Shown one piece after another: positions 7,629 to 16,542 of a DNA stretch of 34,937 nt (the first letter of the stretch is position 1; each line of letters begins with the position of its first letter). Source of the stretch: an uncultured Oscillospiraceae bacterium. GTDB taxonomy: Bacteria; Bacillota; Clostridia; Oscillospirales; Oscillospiraceae. The notes under the pieces are model-generated. The model made no database searches. It was not told where the DNA came from and worked only from the letters and a program-made list of their open reading frames with translations. The stretch is taken from contig CALWXB010000020.1 in NCBI GenBank assembly GCA_944385405.1, positions 1 through 34,937 on the forward strand, given 5' to 3'. A program made the translations under genes and the position numbers.

Positions 7629-10046
7629 TTACTGCCGCAGTCCTGCATCACCGCCGGAGGTTTGCCCCACCGGCGCGAAGGCGGCCACCCGATCTGTCAT
7701 ATCCTCCCGCACAGGCTCACTCGCCTGACACAGGATCTCGGCAAAGACCTGATCCACCGTCTCCACCGGCACAAACCGCAGTGCGGCACGCACCGTCTGG
7801 TCGATCTCCTCCAAGTCTCGAACATTGTCCTTTGGAAGGATCACCGTACGCAGGCCGTTGCGCCGGGCGGCCATGGTCTTTTCCTTCAGACCGCCGATGG
7901 GTAGCACGCGTCCGCGTAAAGTAATTTCACCTGTCATGGCGTATCCTGCCTTGATTTTTCGACCGGTCAGTGCAGAGAGCATGGCCGTGGCCATGGCGAT
8001 GCCCGCGGAAGGACCGTCTTTTGGCACAGCGCCCTCGGGGAAATGGACATGGATGTCCCTGGTCTTGTAGAAATCCGGCTCGATACCCAGTGCCGCGGCC
8101 CGGCTGCGCAGGCAGCTGAGCGCCGCCTGCGCGGATTCCTTCATCACGTCGCCTAAGTTTCCGGTAAGCTCCAGCTTGCCGGAACCCTCCATGACATTGA
8201 CCTCTACCTCCAGGATCTCGCCGCCGGCTTCCGTCCAGGCAAGGCCGTTCACCACACCGACCTCCTCTCTGTCCGTATGGACAGCAGGCGGATAAGGCTG
8301 GCAATCCAGCAGCTTTGGTAGCTCCTCCTCTGTCACGGTGATCCGCTTTACATCTCCTTTCAGCAGGCGCATGTCGGCCTTCCGGCAGATGGCGGCCAGA
8401 CGGCGTTCCAGGAGACGGACGCCAGACTCCCGGGTGTAGTCCCGGATCACGGCCCGCAGCACCTCATCGCTGAGGCGCAGCGTCCCCTTGCGGATACCGT
8501 GCTGAGCCATCTGCTTGGGCAGCAGGTGACGCCGGGCGATCTGGAGCTTTTCCTCATCGGTATAGCTGTTGAGGCGTATCACCTCCATCCGGTCCAGCAG
8601 CGGCCGGGGAATGGTGTCTGTTGTATTGGCCGTGGTGATGAACATGACCTTGGAGAGGTCCACCGGGATCTCCAGGAAATGGTCCCGGAAGGAGCTGTTT
8701 TGCTCGCTGTCCAGCACCTCCAGGAGCGCCGAGGCGGGATCGCCACGATAGTCATTGCCCAGCTTGTCGATCTCGTCCAGCAGCAGCAGCGGGTTCATGG
8801 CCCCGGAGCGGCTGATGGCCTCGATGATCCGGCCGGGCATGGAGCCTATGTAGGTCTTGCGGTGACCGCGGATATCCGCTTCATCCCGGACGCCGCCCAG
8901 GGAGAGCCGGGCCAGTTTCCGGTTAAGCGCTTTGGCCACAGAGATGGCAATGGACGTCTTGCCCACGCCCGGGGGCCCCACCAGACAGAGGATCTCCCCC
9001 TTCCCCTCCGGGTTCATCTGCCGCACGGCGATGGTTTCCAGGATCCGCTCCTTCACCTTTTCCAGGCCGAAGTGGTCCTTTTCCAGCACTTTTCTGGCCG
9101 CATCCACACTGACGCGCTCCTTGGTGACGGTGTTCCAGGGCATCTCCAGACACACGTCCAGATAATTCCGGATCACAGCGCCTTCAGCGCTGCCGAATGG
9201 CTGCTTGGAGAGCTTGTTCACTTCCTTGAGCAGGGACTTCTCCGTCTCCGGCGCCAGCTTCAGCGCCAGGATGCGCTGGCGGTAGCCGTCGATCTCATCG
9301 TCCCCGTCCTCTTCTCCCAGCTCATTCTGCAGCACCCGGATCTGGGTGCGCAGGATCTGATCCCGCTGGCTGCGGGCCAATTGATCTCGGACCTTGCCTT
9401 CCATCTCGTGCTCAAAGCCCAGAACGTTGCACTCCCGGGCCAGAAAGCCGTTGAGCTTGCGGAGGCGCACAAAGGGGACCATTTCCTCCAGGATCTCCTG
9501 CTTGTCCGTATGGCGCAGCGCGATGTTCTGGGCAATGAAGTCTGCCAGGTATCCCACGTCCCGGCAATCCATCACAGTGGTGGCCACCTCTTCCGCAACT
9601 CCGCCGGCCAGCTCTGCATACTCGCTGAAGAGGTTCCAGGTCTGGCGCAGCAGCGCTTCTGTCCGGGGACTGCGGCGGAAGGCCTCGCTCACCGCCGCCT
9701 CTTCCTGTTCCTCCACATTGCCCTGAAGGAAGGGCGTGGTCTGCCACAGACGGCGCAGGCGGGCCCTCTGCCGTCCCTCCACCATCACCCGGACGGAGGT
9801 AGCGGAGATCCGCAGGATCTGTGTGATATGGGAGACCGTGCCGATCTCATAGAGGTCTTTTTCCTCCGGCTGATTCACGCCGATCTCCCGCTGGGTCACC
9901 AGGAAGATCTCCTGGTCCGCTTCCATGGCCCGTTCCAGGGCCGCAATGGAGATGGGACGCTCCACATCGAAGGTGAGGTTCATATGGGGAAACACCGTCA
10001 GGCCGCGCAGGGCCAGAACGGGGATATTCAGTGTCGTCGGTTCCAT
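7629..10046 (-). CDS. lon: ATP-dependent protease Lon
   Basis: Lon is a homo-hexameric AAA+ serine protease that degrades misfolded and regulatory proteins in the cytoplasm. The 805-residue protein has the LonA layout: an N-terminal substrate domain from about residue 7 to 205 (IPVLALRGLTVFPHM at the start), a helical region, the Walker A loop GPPGVGKT near residue 358, Walker B LLLLDEIDK near 420, and the C-terminal protease domain. The catalytic Ser lies in PKDGPSAGIA (about residue 679) and the catalytic Lys in GGLKEKTMAA (about 721). AAAGGAA upstream of the ATG is a plausible ribosome site. It follows clpX by 70 bp. Confidence 0.97.
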   Translation of the reverse strand: MEPTTLNIPVLALRGLTVFPHMNLTFDVERPISIAALERAMEADQEIFLVTQREIGVNQPEEKDLYEIGTVSHITQILRISATSVRVMVEGRQRARLRRLWQTTPFLQGNVEEQEEAAVSEAFRRSPRTEALLRQTWNLFSEYAELAGGVAEEVATTVMDCRDVGYLADFIAQNIALRHTDKQEILEEMVPFVRLRKLNGFLARECNVLGFEHEMEGKVRDQLARSQRDQILRTQIRVLQNELGEEDGDDEIDGYRQRILALKLAPETEKSLLKEVNKLSKQPFGSAEGAVIRNYLDVCLEMPWNTVTKERVSVDAARKVLEKDHFGLEKVKERILETIAVRQMNPEGKGEILCLVGPPGVGKTSIAISVAKALNRKLARLSLGGVRDEADIRGHRKTYIGSMPGRIIEAISRSGAMNPLLLLDEIDKLGNDYRGDPASALLEVLDSEQNSSFRDHFLEIPVDLSKVMFITTANTTDTIPRPLLDRMEVIRLNSYTDEEKLQIARRHLLPKQMAQHGIRKGTLRLSDEVLRAVIRDYTRESGVRLLERRLAAICRKADMRLLKGDVKRITVTEEELPKLLDCQPYPPAVHTDREEVGVVNGLAWTEAGGEILEVEVNVMEGSGKLELTGNLGDVMKESAQAALSCLRSRAAALGIEPDFYKTRDIHVHFPEGAVPKDGPSAGIAMATAMLSALTGRKIKAGYAMTGEITLRGRVLPIGGLKEKTMAARRNGLRTVILPKDNVRDLEEIDQTVRAALRFVPVETVDQVFAEILCQASEPVREDMTDRVAAFAPVGQTSGGDAGLRQ

Positions 10047-10080
10047 AGGGGAATCGTTCCTTTCTTGGGTATCAAAAGCG

Positions 10081-10107
10081 AAGGGGACGCCATGCGGGCG
10101 TCCCCTT
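10081..10107 (-). terminator. Hairpin between clpX and lon, weak terminator or attenuator
   Basis: A perfect 11-bp stem (AAGGGGACGCC with GGCGTCCCCTT) and 5-base loop sits 9 bases past the clpX stop. On the minus strand it is followed by CGCTTTTGATA, only four T residues. It could partly uncouple lon from clpX or shield the clpX mRNA end. Confidence 0.5.
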
Positions 10108-10116
10108 AAAATCCGG

Positions 10117-11427
10117 TCAGGACGCCGACTTAGGGGCGGAGCCGGAGGCAGGCTTGTCGCCCTTGCCGGTATTCAGTTTCACGGGATGAGTCACACGCTG
10201 AGGATCCCGGGTCAATTCCGGCTCTGCGGTCCCTTCCACGCACGCTCGGGTAATGACCACCTTGGTGACTGTGGGATCGGAGGGGATATCATACATGATC
10301 TCCGTGAGGATGCCCTCCATGACGGCCCGGAGGCCCCGGGCACCAATATTCCGGGCGATGGCCTTGTCTGCAATGGCCTCCAGCGCCTCCGGCGCGAACT
10401 CCAGGTCCACGTCGTCATATTCCAGCAGCTTCTTGTACTGCTTGACCAGAGCGTTTTTCGGCTCCTGCAGGATACGCACCAGATCCTCCCGGCGCAGCGC
10501 GTCCAGAGACGCGATCACCGGCAGGCGGCCCACCAGCTCGGGGATGATGCCGAACTTCAGGATATCGTGGGGCTGTACCTCCCGCAAAATGGCGGAGAGA
10601 TCCTCCTTCTTGCTCTGGACGTTGGCACCGAAGCCGATGCTCTTCTGGTCCAGCCGGCGCTCGATGATCTTGTCCAGACCCTCAAAGGCGCCGCCGCAGA
10701 TGAAGAGGATGTTCTTGGTGTTCATCTGAATGAACTCCTGATGCGGGTGCTTTCGGCCGCCCTGAGGCGGCACGTTGGCCACCGTGCCCTCCACGATCTT
10801 CAGCAGAGCCTGCTGCACACCCTCACCGGAGACGTCCCGGGTGATGGAGGTGTTTTCGCTCTTGCGGGCGATCTTGTCGATCTCATCCACGTAGATGATG
10901 CCGTGCTCCGCCCGCTCCACATCGAAGTCTGCGGCCTGCAGCAGCCGCAGAAGGATATTTTCCACGTCGTCGCCCACATAGCCGGCCTCGGTAAGGGTAG
11001 TGGCGTCGGCGATGGCAAAGGGCACCTTCAGGATCCGGGCCAGAGTCTGGGCAAAGAGCGTCTTGCCGGAGCCAGTGGGACCCAGCATCAGGATGTTGCT
11101 CTTCTGGAGCTCCACATCCTCGCCGCCGCCGTAGAAAATCCGCTTATAGTGGTTGTATACCGAAACGGACAGCGCCACCTTGGCCGCATCCTGGCCGATG
11201 ACGTACTGATCCAGCACTGCCTTGATCTCCTTGGGGGTAGGCAGCTGATCCGGCATATCCTCCAGGGGAGCCGCATCGTCCTCGAAGCCGTCGCTGAGGA
11301 TGCTCATGCAAAGCCGCACACACTCATCGCAGATCCGCACACCGGGACCCTGGATCATGCGGTGGACCTGATTTTCATGCTTGCCGCAGAAGGAACACCG
11401 CAGTGTCTTCTTGCCGTCGTCGTTCAT
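10117..11427 (-). CDS. clpX: ClpX, ATPase and substrate-binding subunit of ClpXP protease
   Basis: ClpX unfolds substrates and feeds them into ClpP. The N-terminal zinc-binding domain is intact with Cys11, Cys14, Cys33 and Cys36. The AAA+ module follows, with Walker A GPTGSGKT at about residue 112, Walker B YVDEIDK, and the ClpP-docking loop motif IGFG in [14 protein letters not shown]. Length is 436 residues. I start at the ATG at 11427 (MNDDGKKTL), with a GAGGT ribosome site; an upstream start would add 22 non-family residues. It follows clpP by 25 bp, so subunits of one protease are made from one mRNA. Confidence 0.97.
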   Translation of the reverse strand: MNDDGKKTLRCSFCGKHENQVHRMIQGPGVRICDECVRLCMSILSDGFEDDAAPLEDMPDQLPTPKEIKAVLDQYVIGQDAAKVALSVSVYNHYKRIFYGGGEDVELQKSNILMLGPTGSGKTLFAQTLARILKVPFAIADATTLTEAGYVGDDVENILLRLLQAADFDVERAEHGIIYVDEIDKIARKSENTSITRDVSGEGVQQALLKIVEGTVANVPPQGGRKHPHQEFIQMNTKNILFICGGAFEGLDKIIERRLDQKSIGFGANVQSKKEDLSAILREVQPHDILKFGIIPELVGRLPVIASLDALRREDLVRILQEPKNALVKQYKKLLEYDDVDLEFAPEALEAIADKAIARNIGARGLRAVMEGILTEIMYDIPSDPTVTKVVITRACVEGTAEPELTRDPQRVTHPVKLNTGKGDKPASGSAPKSAS

Positions 11428-11452
11428 GCTATTACCTCGGTTTCTGGGAATT

Positions 11453-12040
11453 TTACTTCTTGCCGCTGACAATGATCTTGTCGATGAGACCAAATTCCTT
11501 GGCCTCCTCGGCGCTCATGAAGTTGTCCCGCTCACAGGCAGCGGTGACTTCCTCGATGGATTTGCCGGTATTCTCCGCCAGGATGCGGTTCATCCGCTTC
11601 TTGATGATCTCCAGGCGCTTGAGATGGATGGCCATATCGGTGATCTGGCCCTGGGTGCCGGCAGAGGGCTGGTGGATCATGATCTCTGCGTTGGGCAGCG
11701 CGATGCGCTTGCCCTTGGCACCGGCAGAGAGCAGGAATGCACCCATGCTGGCGGCCATGCCCACGCAGATGGTGGACACGTCGCACTTGACATACTGCAT
11801 GGTGTCGTAAATGGCCATGCCGTCAGTGACGGAACCGCCGGGGCTGTTGATATAAAGCTGGATGTCCTTGTCAGGATCCTGGGCCTCCAGATACAGCAGC
11901 TGTGCCACCACGAGACTTGCGGTGGTGGCGTTGACCTCCTCGCCCAGGAAGATGATGCGGTCGTTGAGCAGGCGGGAGAAAATGTCATAGGACCGCTCTC
12001 CCCGACTGGTCTGCTCCACAACATACGGGACTAAACTCAC
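11453..12040 (-). CDS. clpP: ClpP, proteolytic subunit
   Basis: ClpP forms the two-ring serine peptidase chamber that degrades substrates delivered by ClpX. With the GTG start at 12040 the catalytic triad is Ser98 (GMAASMGA), His123 (MIHQP) and Asp172 (CERDNF), as in the well-studied enzymes. The GTG is chosen because GGAGGT sits seven bases upstream and because it gives the standard N-terminus ([15 protein letters not shown]); an upstream ATG would add 15 residues encoded within a hairpin and the ribosome site. Length is 195 residues. It sits between tig and clpX, the classic tig-clpP-clpX order. Confidence 0.97.
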   Translation of the reverse strand: MSLVPYVVEQTSRGERSYDIFSRLLNDRIIFLGEEVNATTASLVVAQLLYLEAQDPDKDIQLYINSPGGSVTDGMAIYDTMQYVKCDVSTICVGMAASMGAFLLSAGAKGKRIALPNAEIMIHQPSAGTQGQITDMAIHLKRLEIIKKRMNRILAENTGKSIEEVTAACERDNFMSAEEAKEFGLIDKIIVSGKK

Positions 12041-12074
12041 GTTGAATACCTCCAATCTTTTGTGGCCTATAAAC

Positions 12075-12111
12075 CATTCTCTCATGATACCACAGGTACC
12101 ATGAGAGAATG
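12075..12111. promoter_or_regulatory. Long perfect palindrome between tig and clpP
   Basis: CATTCTCTCATG at 12075-12086 is the exact reverse complement of CATGAGAGAATG at 12100-12111. After one mismatch a further TACC/GGTA pair closes a 3-base loop. No T-run follows on either strand, so it is not a normal terminator. It may be an operator, a processing site or an mRNA 5' structure for clpP. It does not match the CtsR heptad repeat. Confidence 0.6.
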
Positions 12112-12148
12112 TGTCGAATCTGTAAAATAGCGGAAAAAATGTTGGGGC

Positions 12149-13531
12149 TTACTCGCCGGCCTTCTCCTCGCTCTCAGTGGGTTCCTCCCCGGCCTCTGCA
12201 GACTCGTCCTTCTTGGCGGTCTTCTTGGTGGTCTTCTTGGCAGTCTTCTTCTCGGGCTTGGTAGCCTCAGCGCTGTCCACCACCACGGCAATGGCCTTCT
12301 GGCTGACGATCTGGTCCTTCACCTGCTCGGGCTGGAGATACTTCTTCACCATCTCGACGTCCATTCCGTACTGGTCGGCCATCTTCTGGAACTCGGCCTC
12401 CACGTCCTCGTCGGTGGCCTCCAGGTTCTCCGCCTTGATGATGGCGGCCATGGCCAGATCCATCCGCACCTGACGGGTGGCGGGCTCCTTGGCATCCTCC
12501 AGCAGCTTGGCCTCGTCCATGCCGGTCATCTTCATGTACTGGTCATAGGGGATGCCCTGCTGGGCGACCTGCATTTTGAAGTTGTCCAGGAACTGACGGC
12601 ACTGGGCCTCCACCATGGCATCCGGGATGTCGGCGGTGATGCCCTCAGCCACCTGCTCCATCAGAGCCTCCTCGAAGGCACGGTCGGCAGCCTTCTGACG
12701 CTCCTCAGTGATCTTCTTCTTCAGATCGGCCTTCAGGTCCTTCAGGGTATCGAACTCGCTGACGTCCTTGGCAAATTCGTCGTCCATGGCAGGAACATCC
12801 TTCTCCTTGACCTCGTGGACCTTCACCTTGAACACCACAGCCTTGCCGGCCAGGTCGGCATGATAATCCTCAGGGAACGTAATGTCGATGTCCTTTTCAT
12901 CGCCGGCCTTCATGCCGATGACCTGCTCCTCAAAGCCGGGGACAAAGCTGTGGGAACCCAACTCCAGGCTGTGATTCTCACCCTTGCCGCCGTCAAAGGG
13001 CTTGCCGTCCAGGAATCCCTCGAAGTCGATGACGGCAGTATCGCCCTCCTTGGCCTCCCGCTCCACGCTCACCAGGCGGGTGTTGCGGTCAGCGAGCTCC
13101 TTGAGCCGCTCATCCACATCTGCGGCAGAGACCTTCACTTCATCCTTGGGAGCGGACAGCCCCTTGTAAGCGCCCAGCGTCACCTCGGGATACACGGGGG
13201 CCACGGCCTTGAAGGTGAAGCCCTCCTTGGTGCACTCACCCACCATCTCCACGGAGGGATAACCCACCACCTGGAGCTCCTGCTCCTTCACGGCAGCCTC
13301 ATAGGCCTCCGGGAACGCGATATTAATGGCCTCCTCGAAAAACACCTCTGCGCCGTACATGCCCTCGATGATCTTGCGGGGGGCTTTGCCGGGACGGAAG
13401 CCCGGGACGTTGATCTTCTTGCGCATCTTCTGATATGCCTTTTCGACAGCAGCCTCAAATTCCTCCGCGCTGACTTCCACGGTCAGAGCGACCTGGCTTT
13501 TTTCAAGTTTTTCGCAGTTCTTCACAGTCAT
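12149..13531 (-). CDS. tig: Trigger factor (ribosome-associated chaperone and prolyl isomerase)
   Basis: Trigger factor binds the ribosome exit tunnel and shields nascent chains. The ribosome-docking signature GFRPGKAP is at residues 44-51. The FKBP-type domain covers about 160-245 (GDTAVIDFEGFLDGKPF near its start). The helical substrate arms follow. The protein has 460 residues, a little longer than the usual 430. The extra length is a low-complexity tail of about 35 residues, first Lys/Thr/Ala-rich (KKTAKKTTKKTAKK) and then Glu-rich. The ATG at 13531 has GGAGGAG seven bases upstream. It heads the tig-clpP-clpX-lon-engB set. Confidence 0.96.
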   Translation of the reverse strand: MTVKNCEKLEKSQVALTVEVSAEEFEAAVEKAYQKMRKKINVPGFRPGKAPRKIIEGMYGAEVFFEEAINIAFPEAYEAAVKEQELQVVGYPSVEMVGECTKEGFTFKAVAPVYPEVTLGAYKGLSAPKDEVKVSAADVDERLKELADRNTRLVSVEREAKEGDTAVIDFEGFLDGKPFDGGKGENHSLELGSHSFVPGFEEQVIGMKAGDEKDIDITFPEDYHADLAGKAVVFKVKVHEVKEKDVPAMDDEFAKDVSEFDTLKDLKADLKKKITEERQKAADRAFEEALMEQVAEGITADIPDAMVEAQCRQFLDNFKMQVAQQGIPYDQYMKMTGMDEAKLLEDAKEPATRQVRMDLAMAAIIKAENLEATDEDVEAEFQKMADQYGMDVEMVKKYLQPEQVKDQIVSQKAIAVVVDSAEATKPEKKTAKKTTKKTAKKDESAEAGEEPTESEEKAGE

Positions 13532-13580
13532 TATGTTTACTCCTCCGTTCATCAACGGCTCGTGGCCGCCGCAAATCAAT

Positions 13581-13589
13581 ATTCTAGCA
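13581..13589 (-). promoter_or_regulatory. Extended -10 promoter for tig
   Basis: On the minus strand TGCTAGAAT (13589 to 13581) is an extended -10 element (TG, one base, then TAGAAT). The -35 region at 17 bases is poor (TAGCAT), as expected for extended -10 promoters. The predicted mRNA leader to the tig ATG is about 43 bases. Confidence 0.55.
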
Positions 13590-13606
13590 GAAAAATCTAG
13601 AAAATG

Positions 13607-14308
13607 CTAGCCTTTTTTCACAGAATCGCAAATTTTTTTTGGAACAAATCCCAAATGGTCCGCGGAAATCAGCGCAAACTCCGTTCCGCCCCGTATCCCC
13701 TCGATCCTGCGGCGGATCACCGGACCGTGGAGGTGTCCGTAACAGCAAAGGCTCACATGGTATCGCTCCAGTACGGAGAGGATCTCCGGACACTGATAGC
13801 CCTGATACAGCGGGGGATAGTGAAGGAAACACAAAATGGGCCTCTCCCCCGCTGCCTGCAGCGACGTCTCCAGCCGACCCACCTCCCGGTTGAGCACCTT
13901 GGCGTTGTGTGGCTTCTGCTCCTCCTCCAGGAACCATCCCCGGGTTCCGCAGAGGGCATAGTCTCCGTAGAAATGACAGTTGTTGTGGAGGAAATCCAGG
14001 GTGGTGAACCCCTTTTCCGCGAAAAAGCCCTTCATCTTGGACACCGTGGACCACCAGTAATCATGGTTTCCCTTCACCAGCAGCTTTTTACAGGGAAATT
14101 GATCCAGAAAGCGAAAGTCCGCCTCCGCCTCGGCAAGGTCAATACCCCAGGAGGTGTCCCCCGCCAGGATCAGCGTGTCCTCGGCGGTAAGCTGTCCCAG
14201 CGAGGCTTCGATGCGGCCCACGTAGTTCCCCCACGCCGGTCCGAATACCTCCATGGATTTGTTGGCCGTCAGGGACAGGTGCAGATCCCCCATGGCATAG
14301 AGGGCCAT
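13607..14308 (-). CDS. Calcineurin-like metallophosphoesterase
   Basis: This is a cytoplasmic dinuclear-metal phosphoesterase of unknown substrate. The family motifs are all present: GDLH at residues 7-10, GD at 50-51 (LILAGDTSWG), GNHD at 80-83, a metal His163 (FLHYPP) and GHLHG at 191-195. Length is 233 residues with no signal peptide or membrane segment. It is the last gene of the lepB-to-phosphoesterase run and stops 18 bp before the tig promoter region. GGGAGGGG precedes the ATG. The motif spacing does not by itself tell whether it acts on nucleotides, phosphodiesters or proteins. Confidence 0.9.
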   Translation of the reverse strand: MALYAMGDLHLSLTANKSMEVFGPAWGNYVGRIEASLGQLTAEDTLILAGDTSWGIDLAEAEADFRFLDQFPCKKLLVKGNHDYWWSTVSKMKGFFAEKGFTTLDFLHNNCHFYGDYALCGTRGWFLEEEQKPHNAKVLNREVGRLETSLQAAGERPILCFLHYPPLYQGYQCPEILSVLERYHVSLCCYGHLHGPVIRRRIEGIRGGTEFALISADHLGFVPKKICDSVKKG

Positions 14309-14326
14309 ACGCGCCCCTCCCTTCCC

Positions 14327-14347
14327 GGCGCTGCGGCAGGCAGCGCC
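14327..14347 (-). other. Hairpin between zinc-ribbon gene and metallophosphoesterase
   Basis: GGCGCTG and CAGCGCC form a 7-bp GC-only stem around a 7-base loop in the 39-base gap. It directly adjoins the stop codon of the upstream gene and lies just ahead of the next ribosome site. No T-run follows, so an mRNA-processing or translational role is more likely than termination. Confidence 0.35.
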
Positions 14348-14647
14348 TTATTTTTCTGCCGGCTCCTCGTCATCGTAGAGGAGGAGCTGGCTGCAGCCGG
14401 GGCAGCGCACTTGCTGCCGCCCCGGCTTCCACCGCACGGGTGCCATGCCTTTTCCGCAGTACGGGCAGCGCAGCTCGCTCATCCGCTCGCTGCCCGCCAG
14501 GATAGCACACACCACGCACACCCCGAAGCTGCCGGCAAACCACAGTGAGGAGATATCCCCGGAAATGAACGCGGACATCAGCGACAGTACAGAAGCCGCC
14601 GCCAGCAGGATGCACCGCCGCGCCCGCTTGCGCTCCAGACGCTTCAT
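14348..14647 (-). CDS. Small membrane protein with C-terminal zinc ribbon
   Basis: I do not recognise this 99-residue protein as a named family. It has a basic start (MKRLERKRARR), two hydrophobic segments at about 12-29 and 34-51 that look like a membrane hairpin, and a cytoplasmic zinc ribbon with Cys61/Cys64 (CPYC) and Cys82/Cys85 (CPGC). An acidic tail ends it. Basic residues before the first membrane segment favour both termini inside. It lies between thrC and the metallophosphoesterase in the same run of genes. The ribbon could bind a protein or nucleic acid; no enzyme motif is present. Confidence 0.8.
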   Translation of the reverse strand: MKRLERKRARRCILLAAASVLSLMSAFISGDISSLWFAGSFGVCVVCAILAGSERMSELRCPYCGKGMAPVRWKPGRQQVRCPGCSQLLLYDDEEPAEK

Positions 14648-14662
14648 GCTCTCCGCCTCCGC

Positions 14663-16150
14663 TCACTTCAAAAAGTCCAGCACCACGCCGTCCATACCGG
14701 GCTTTTCGCAGGTGAGGTCAAAGCGCCGCATCTTGCCCTTCAGGGCAGCCAGCCGCCTGGGGATGGCCACGCCAGTGACTTCATGGAGCTGATCCAGCAG
14801 CTCCACACCGTCTCCCGCCGGGGTCTCACCGATGGCGCTGAGCACGTGGTTGCAGAACTTATAAGGCGAGGCAGTGGAGGCGAACACCGTCACCGCATCA
14901 TCGCCGGTGGCGGCGCGGTACTGGGCCAGCACGTCCGCCGCCACGGCGGTGTGGGTGTCGATGAGATATCCGTAGTCCCGGTAATACCGGGCAATGGCAG
15001 CGGCTGTCCCCTCCTCGCCGCAGCAGCCGCCCCAGTACTGCTCCGTGAGCGCTGCCTTGACGGCGTCGGAGACCTCATAGCGTCCACTCTCGGCCAGCTG
15101 GGCCATGTAGCCCCGGATCTCCTGGGCATTCTCGCCGGAGAGGTCAAAGAGCAGCCGCTCCAGATTGGAGGAGACCAGGATGTCCATGGAGGGGCTCATG
15201 GTGTTGTGGAAGGGCCGGTTCCGGTCATACACGCCGGTGCGCAGGAAGTCTGTGAGGACGTCGTTGCGGTTGGAGGCGCAGATCAGCTTCCCCACCGGCA
15301 GACCCATGCGCTTTGCATAGTATGCCGCCAGGATGTCGCCGAAATTGCCGGTGGGCACGCAGAAGTTCACCTTCTGGCCCATGGTGATCTCGCCATCCCG
15401 GAGCAGGTCGCAGTAGGCAGAGATGTAGTAGACCACCTGGGGCAGGATCCGGCCCCAATTGATGGAGTTGGCGGAGGAGAGGAAATAGCCCCGGCCCGCC
15501 AGGGTGGCACGGATGGTCTCATCGGAGAAGATCCGCTTCACGCCGGCCTGGGCGTCGTCAAAGTTGCCCACCACAGCGCACACGCCCACGTTGGCCCCCT
15601 CCTGGGTGACCATCTGGGCCTCCTGCACAGCGGAGACGCCGTCCTTGGGATAGAACACCATGATCTTGGTCTGGGGCACATCGGCAAAGCCCTCCATGGC
15701 GGCCTTGCCGGTGTCGCCGGAGGTGGCCACCAGAATGCAGGCGGTCTTGTCCTCCCCGGTCTTGCGCAGAGCCGCGGAGAGGAGCTGGGGCAGCATCTGC
15801 AGCGCCATGTCCTTGAAGGCGGAGGTGGGGCCGTGCCAGAGTTCCAGACAATGGGTATTGCCGTCCACCTTCCGCAGCGGCGCCACAGCAGGGGTATCAA
15901 ATTTCTCGGGGCCATACGCATTCTCCGCGAAGGTCAACAGTTCTTCCTCGGTATAGTCCGTCAGGTACAGCGCCATGACCTTGGCGGCCCGCTCCTGATA
16001 GCGGGCGTGCACCAGGCTCTCCAAAAACGCCTGATCGATCTGGGGGATCGCCTCCGGCGTCAGCAGTCCGCCGTCCCGGGAGAGCCCCATCTTCACGGCT
16101 TCCGCCGATTCCATCCGGACGGAAGTATCCCGCGTGCTGTAATACTTCAT
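14663..16150 (-). CDS. thrC: Threonine synthase
   Basis: ThrC is a PLP enzyme that makes threonine from O-phosphohomoserine. The PLP lysine is Lys113 in the signature WHGPTSAFKDMALQ. The N-terminus MKYYSTRDTSVRMESAEAVKMGLSRDGGL (long-form bacterial and fungal class) and the length of 495 residues place it in the long ThrC class. The glycine-rich phosphate loop follows in the form ATSGDTGKAAMEGF. It is located among ribosome-assembly and nuclease genes without other threonine genes, so it is probably transcribed from the same lepB promoter. Confidence 0.96.
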   Translation of the reverse strand: MKYYSTRDTSVRMESAEAVKMGLSRDGGLLTPEAIPQIDQAFLESLVHARYQERAAKVMALYLTDYTEEELLTFAENAYGPEKFDTPAVAPLRKVDGNTHCLELWHGPTSAFKDMALQMLPQLLSAALRKTGEDKTACILVATSGDTGKAAMEGFADVPQTKIMVFYPKDGVSAVQEAQMVTQEGANVGVCAVVGNFDDAQAGVKRIFSDETIRATLAGRGYFLSSANSINWGRILPQVVYYISAYCDLLRDGEITMGQKVNFCVPTGNFGDILAAYYAKRMGLPVGKLICASNRNDVLTDFLRTGVYDRNRPFHNTMSPSMDILVSSNLERLLFDLSGENAQEIRGYMAQLAESGRYEVSDAVKAALTEQYWGGCCGEEGTAAAIARYYRDYGYLIDTHTAVAADVLAQYRAATGDDAVTVFASTASPYKFCNHVLSAIGETPAGDGVELLDQLHEVTGVAIPRRLAALKGKMRRFDLTCEKPGMDGVVLDFLK

Positions 16151-16182
16151 GCTTCATTTCCTCACTTTCAGGAAAGATTTGC

Positions 16183-16542
16183 TTATTCAAACGCACTTTC
16201 CAGATATTCCACCCGCAAAGCGCCGTTTTTCTCCTGATAGACCTCCGCCACGTCAAACCGGGCGGGGGCATCGATCTCATGATATGCCATCCAGGCGGCC
16301 GCCGCGGCCCGGAGCCGCGACTGCTTGCGGCGGTCCACCGCCTCCCGGGGCAGCGCCATGGCCTCTGCGCTCCGGAGCTTGACTTCCACGAAACACAGCG
16401 TGTTCCTGCGGTCCCGGGCCACCAGGTCCAGTTCACCGAACCGGCATCGCCATTGGCTGGCCAGTAGTGTATAGCCCTTTTTCCGCAGATATCGGGCCAC
16501 CTCGGCTTCTCCGCGGTTCCCGGCGTCTCTGGCTGCGCTCAT
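16183..16542 (-). CDS. YraN-family (UPF0102) nuclease-fold protein
   Basis: This is a 119-residue protein of the YraN/UPF0102 family, which has a restriction-endonuclease-like fold but no firmly established role. The catalytic-type pattern is visible: GELDLVARD with Glu37 and Asp39, then VEVKLR with Glu53 and Lys55. The ATG at 16542 overlaps the rnhB stop as ATGA, and GGGAGG lies upstream; longer in-frame starts would sit inside rnhB. The rnhB-yraN linkage is common in Firmicutes and suggests a DNA- or RNA-related job. Confidence 0.9.
   Translation of the reverse strand: MSAARDAGNRGEAEVARYLRKKGYTLLASQWRCRFGELDLVARDRRNTLCFVEVKLRSAEAMALPREAVDRRKQSRLRAAAAAWMAYHEIDAPARFDVAEVYQEKNGALRVEYLESAFE

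Noticed and set aside
12041-12111. CtsR operator ahead of clpP
   Set aside because: No direct repeat of the GGTCAAA type is present; the palindrome here has a different sequence and symmetry.
13581-13613. CTAGCA/TGCTAG inverted repeat followed by TTTTTT on the plus strand
   Set aside because: No plus-strand gene ends here and the stem is only six pairs. The minus-strand bases are better explained by the extended -10 promoter of tig.
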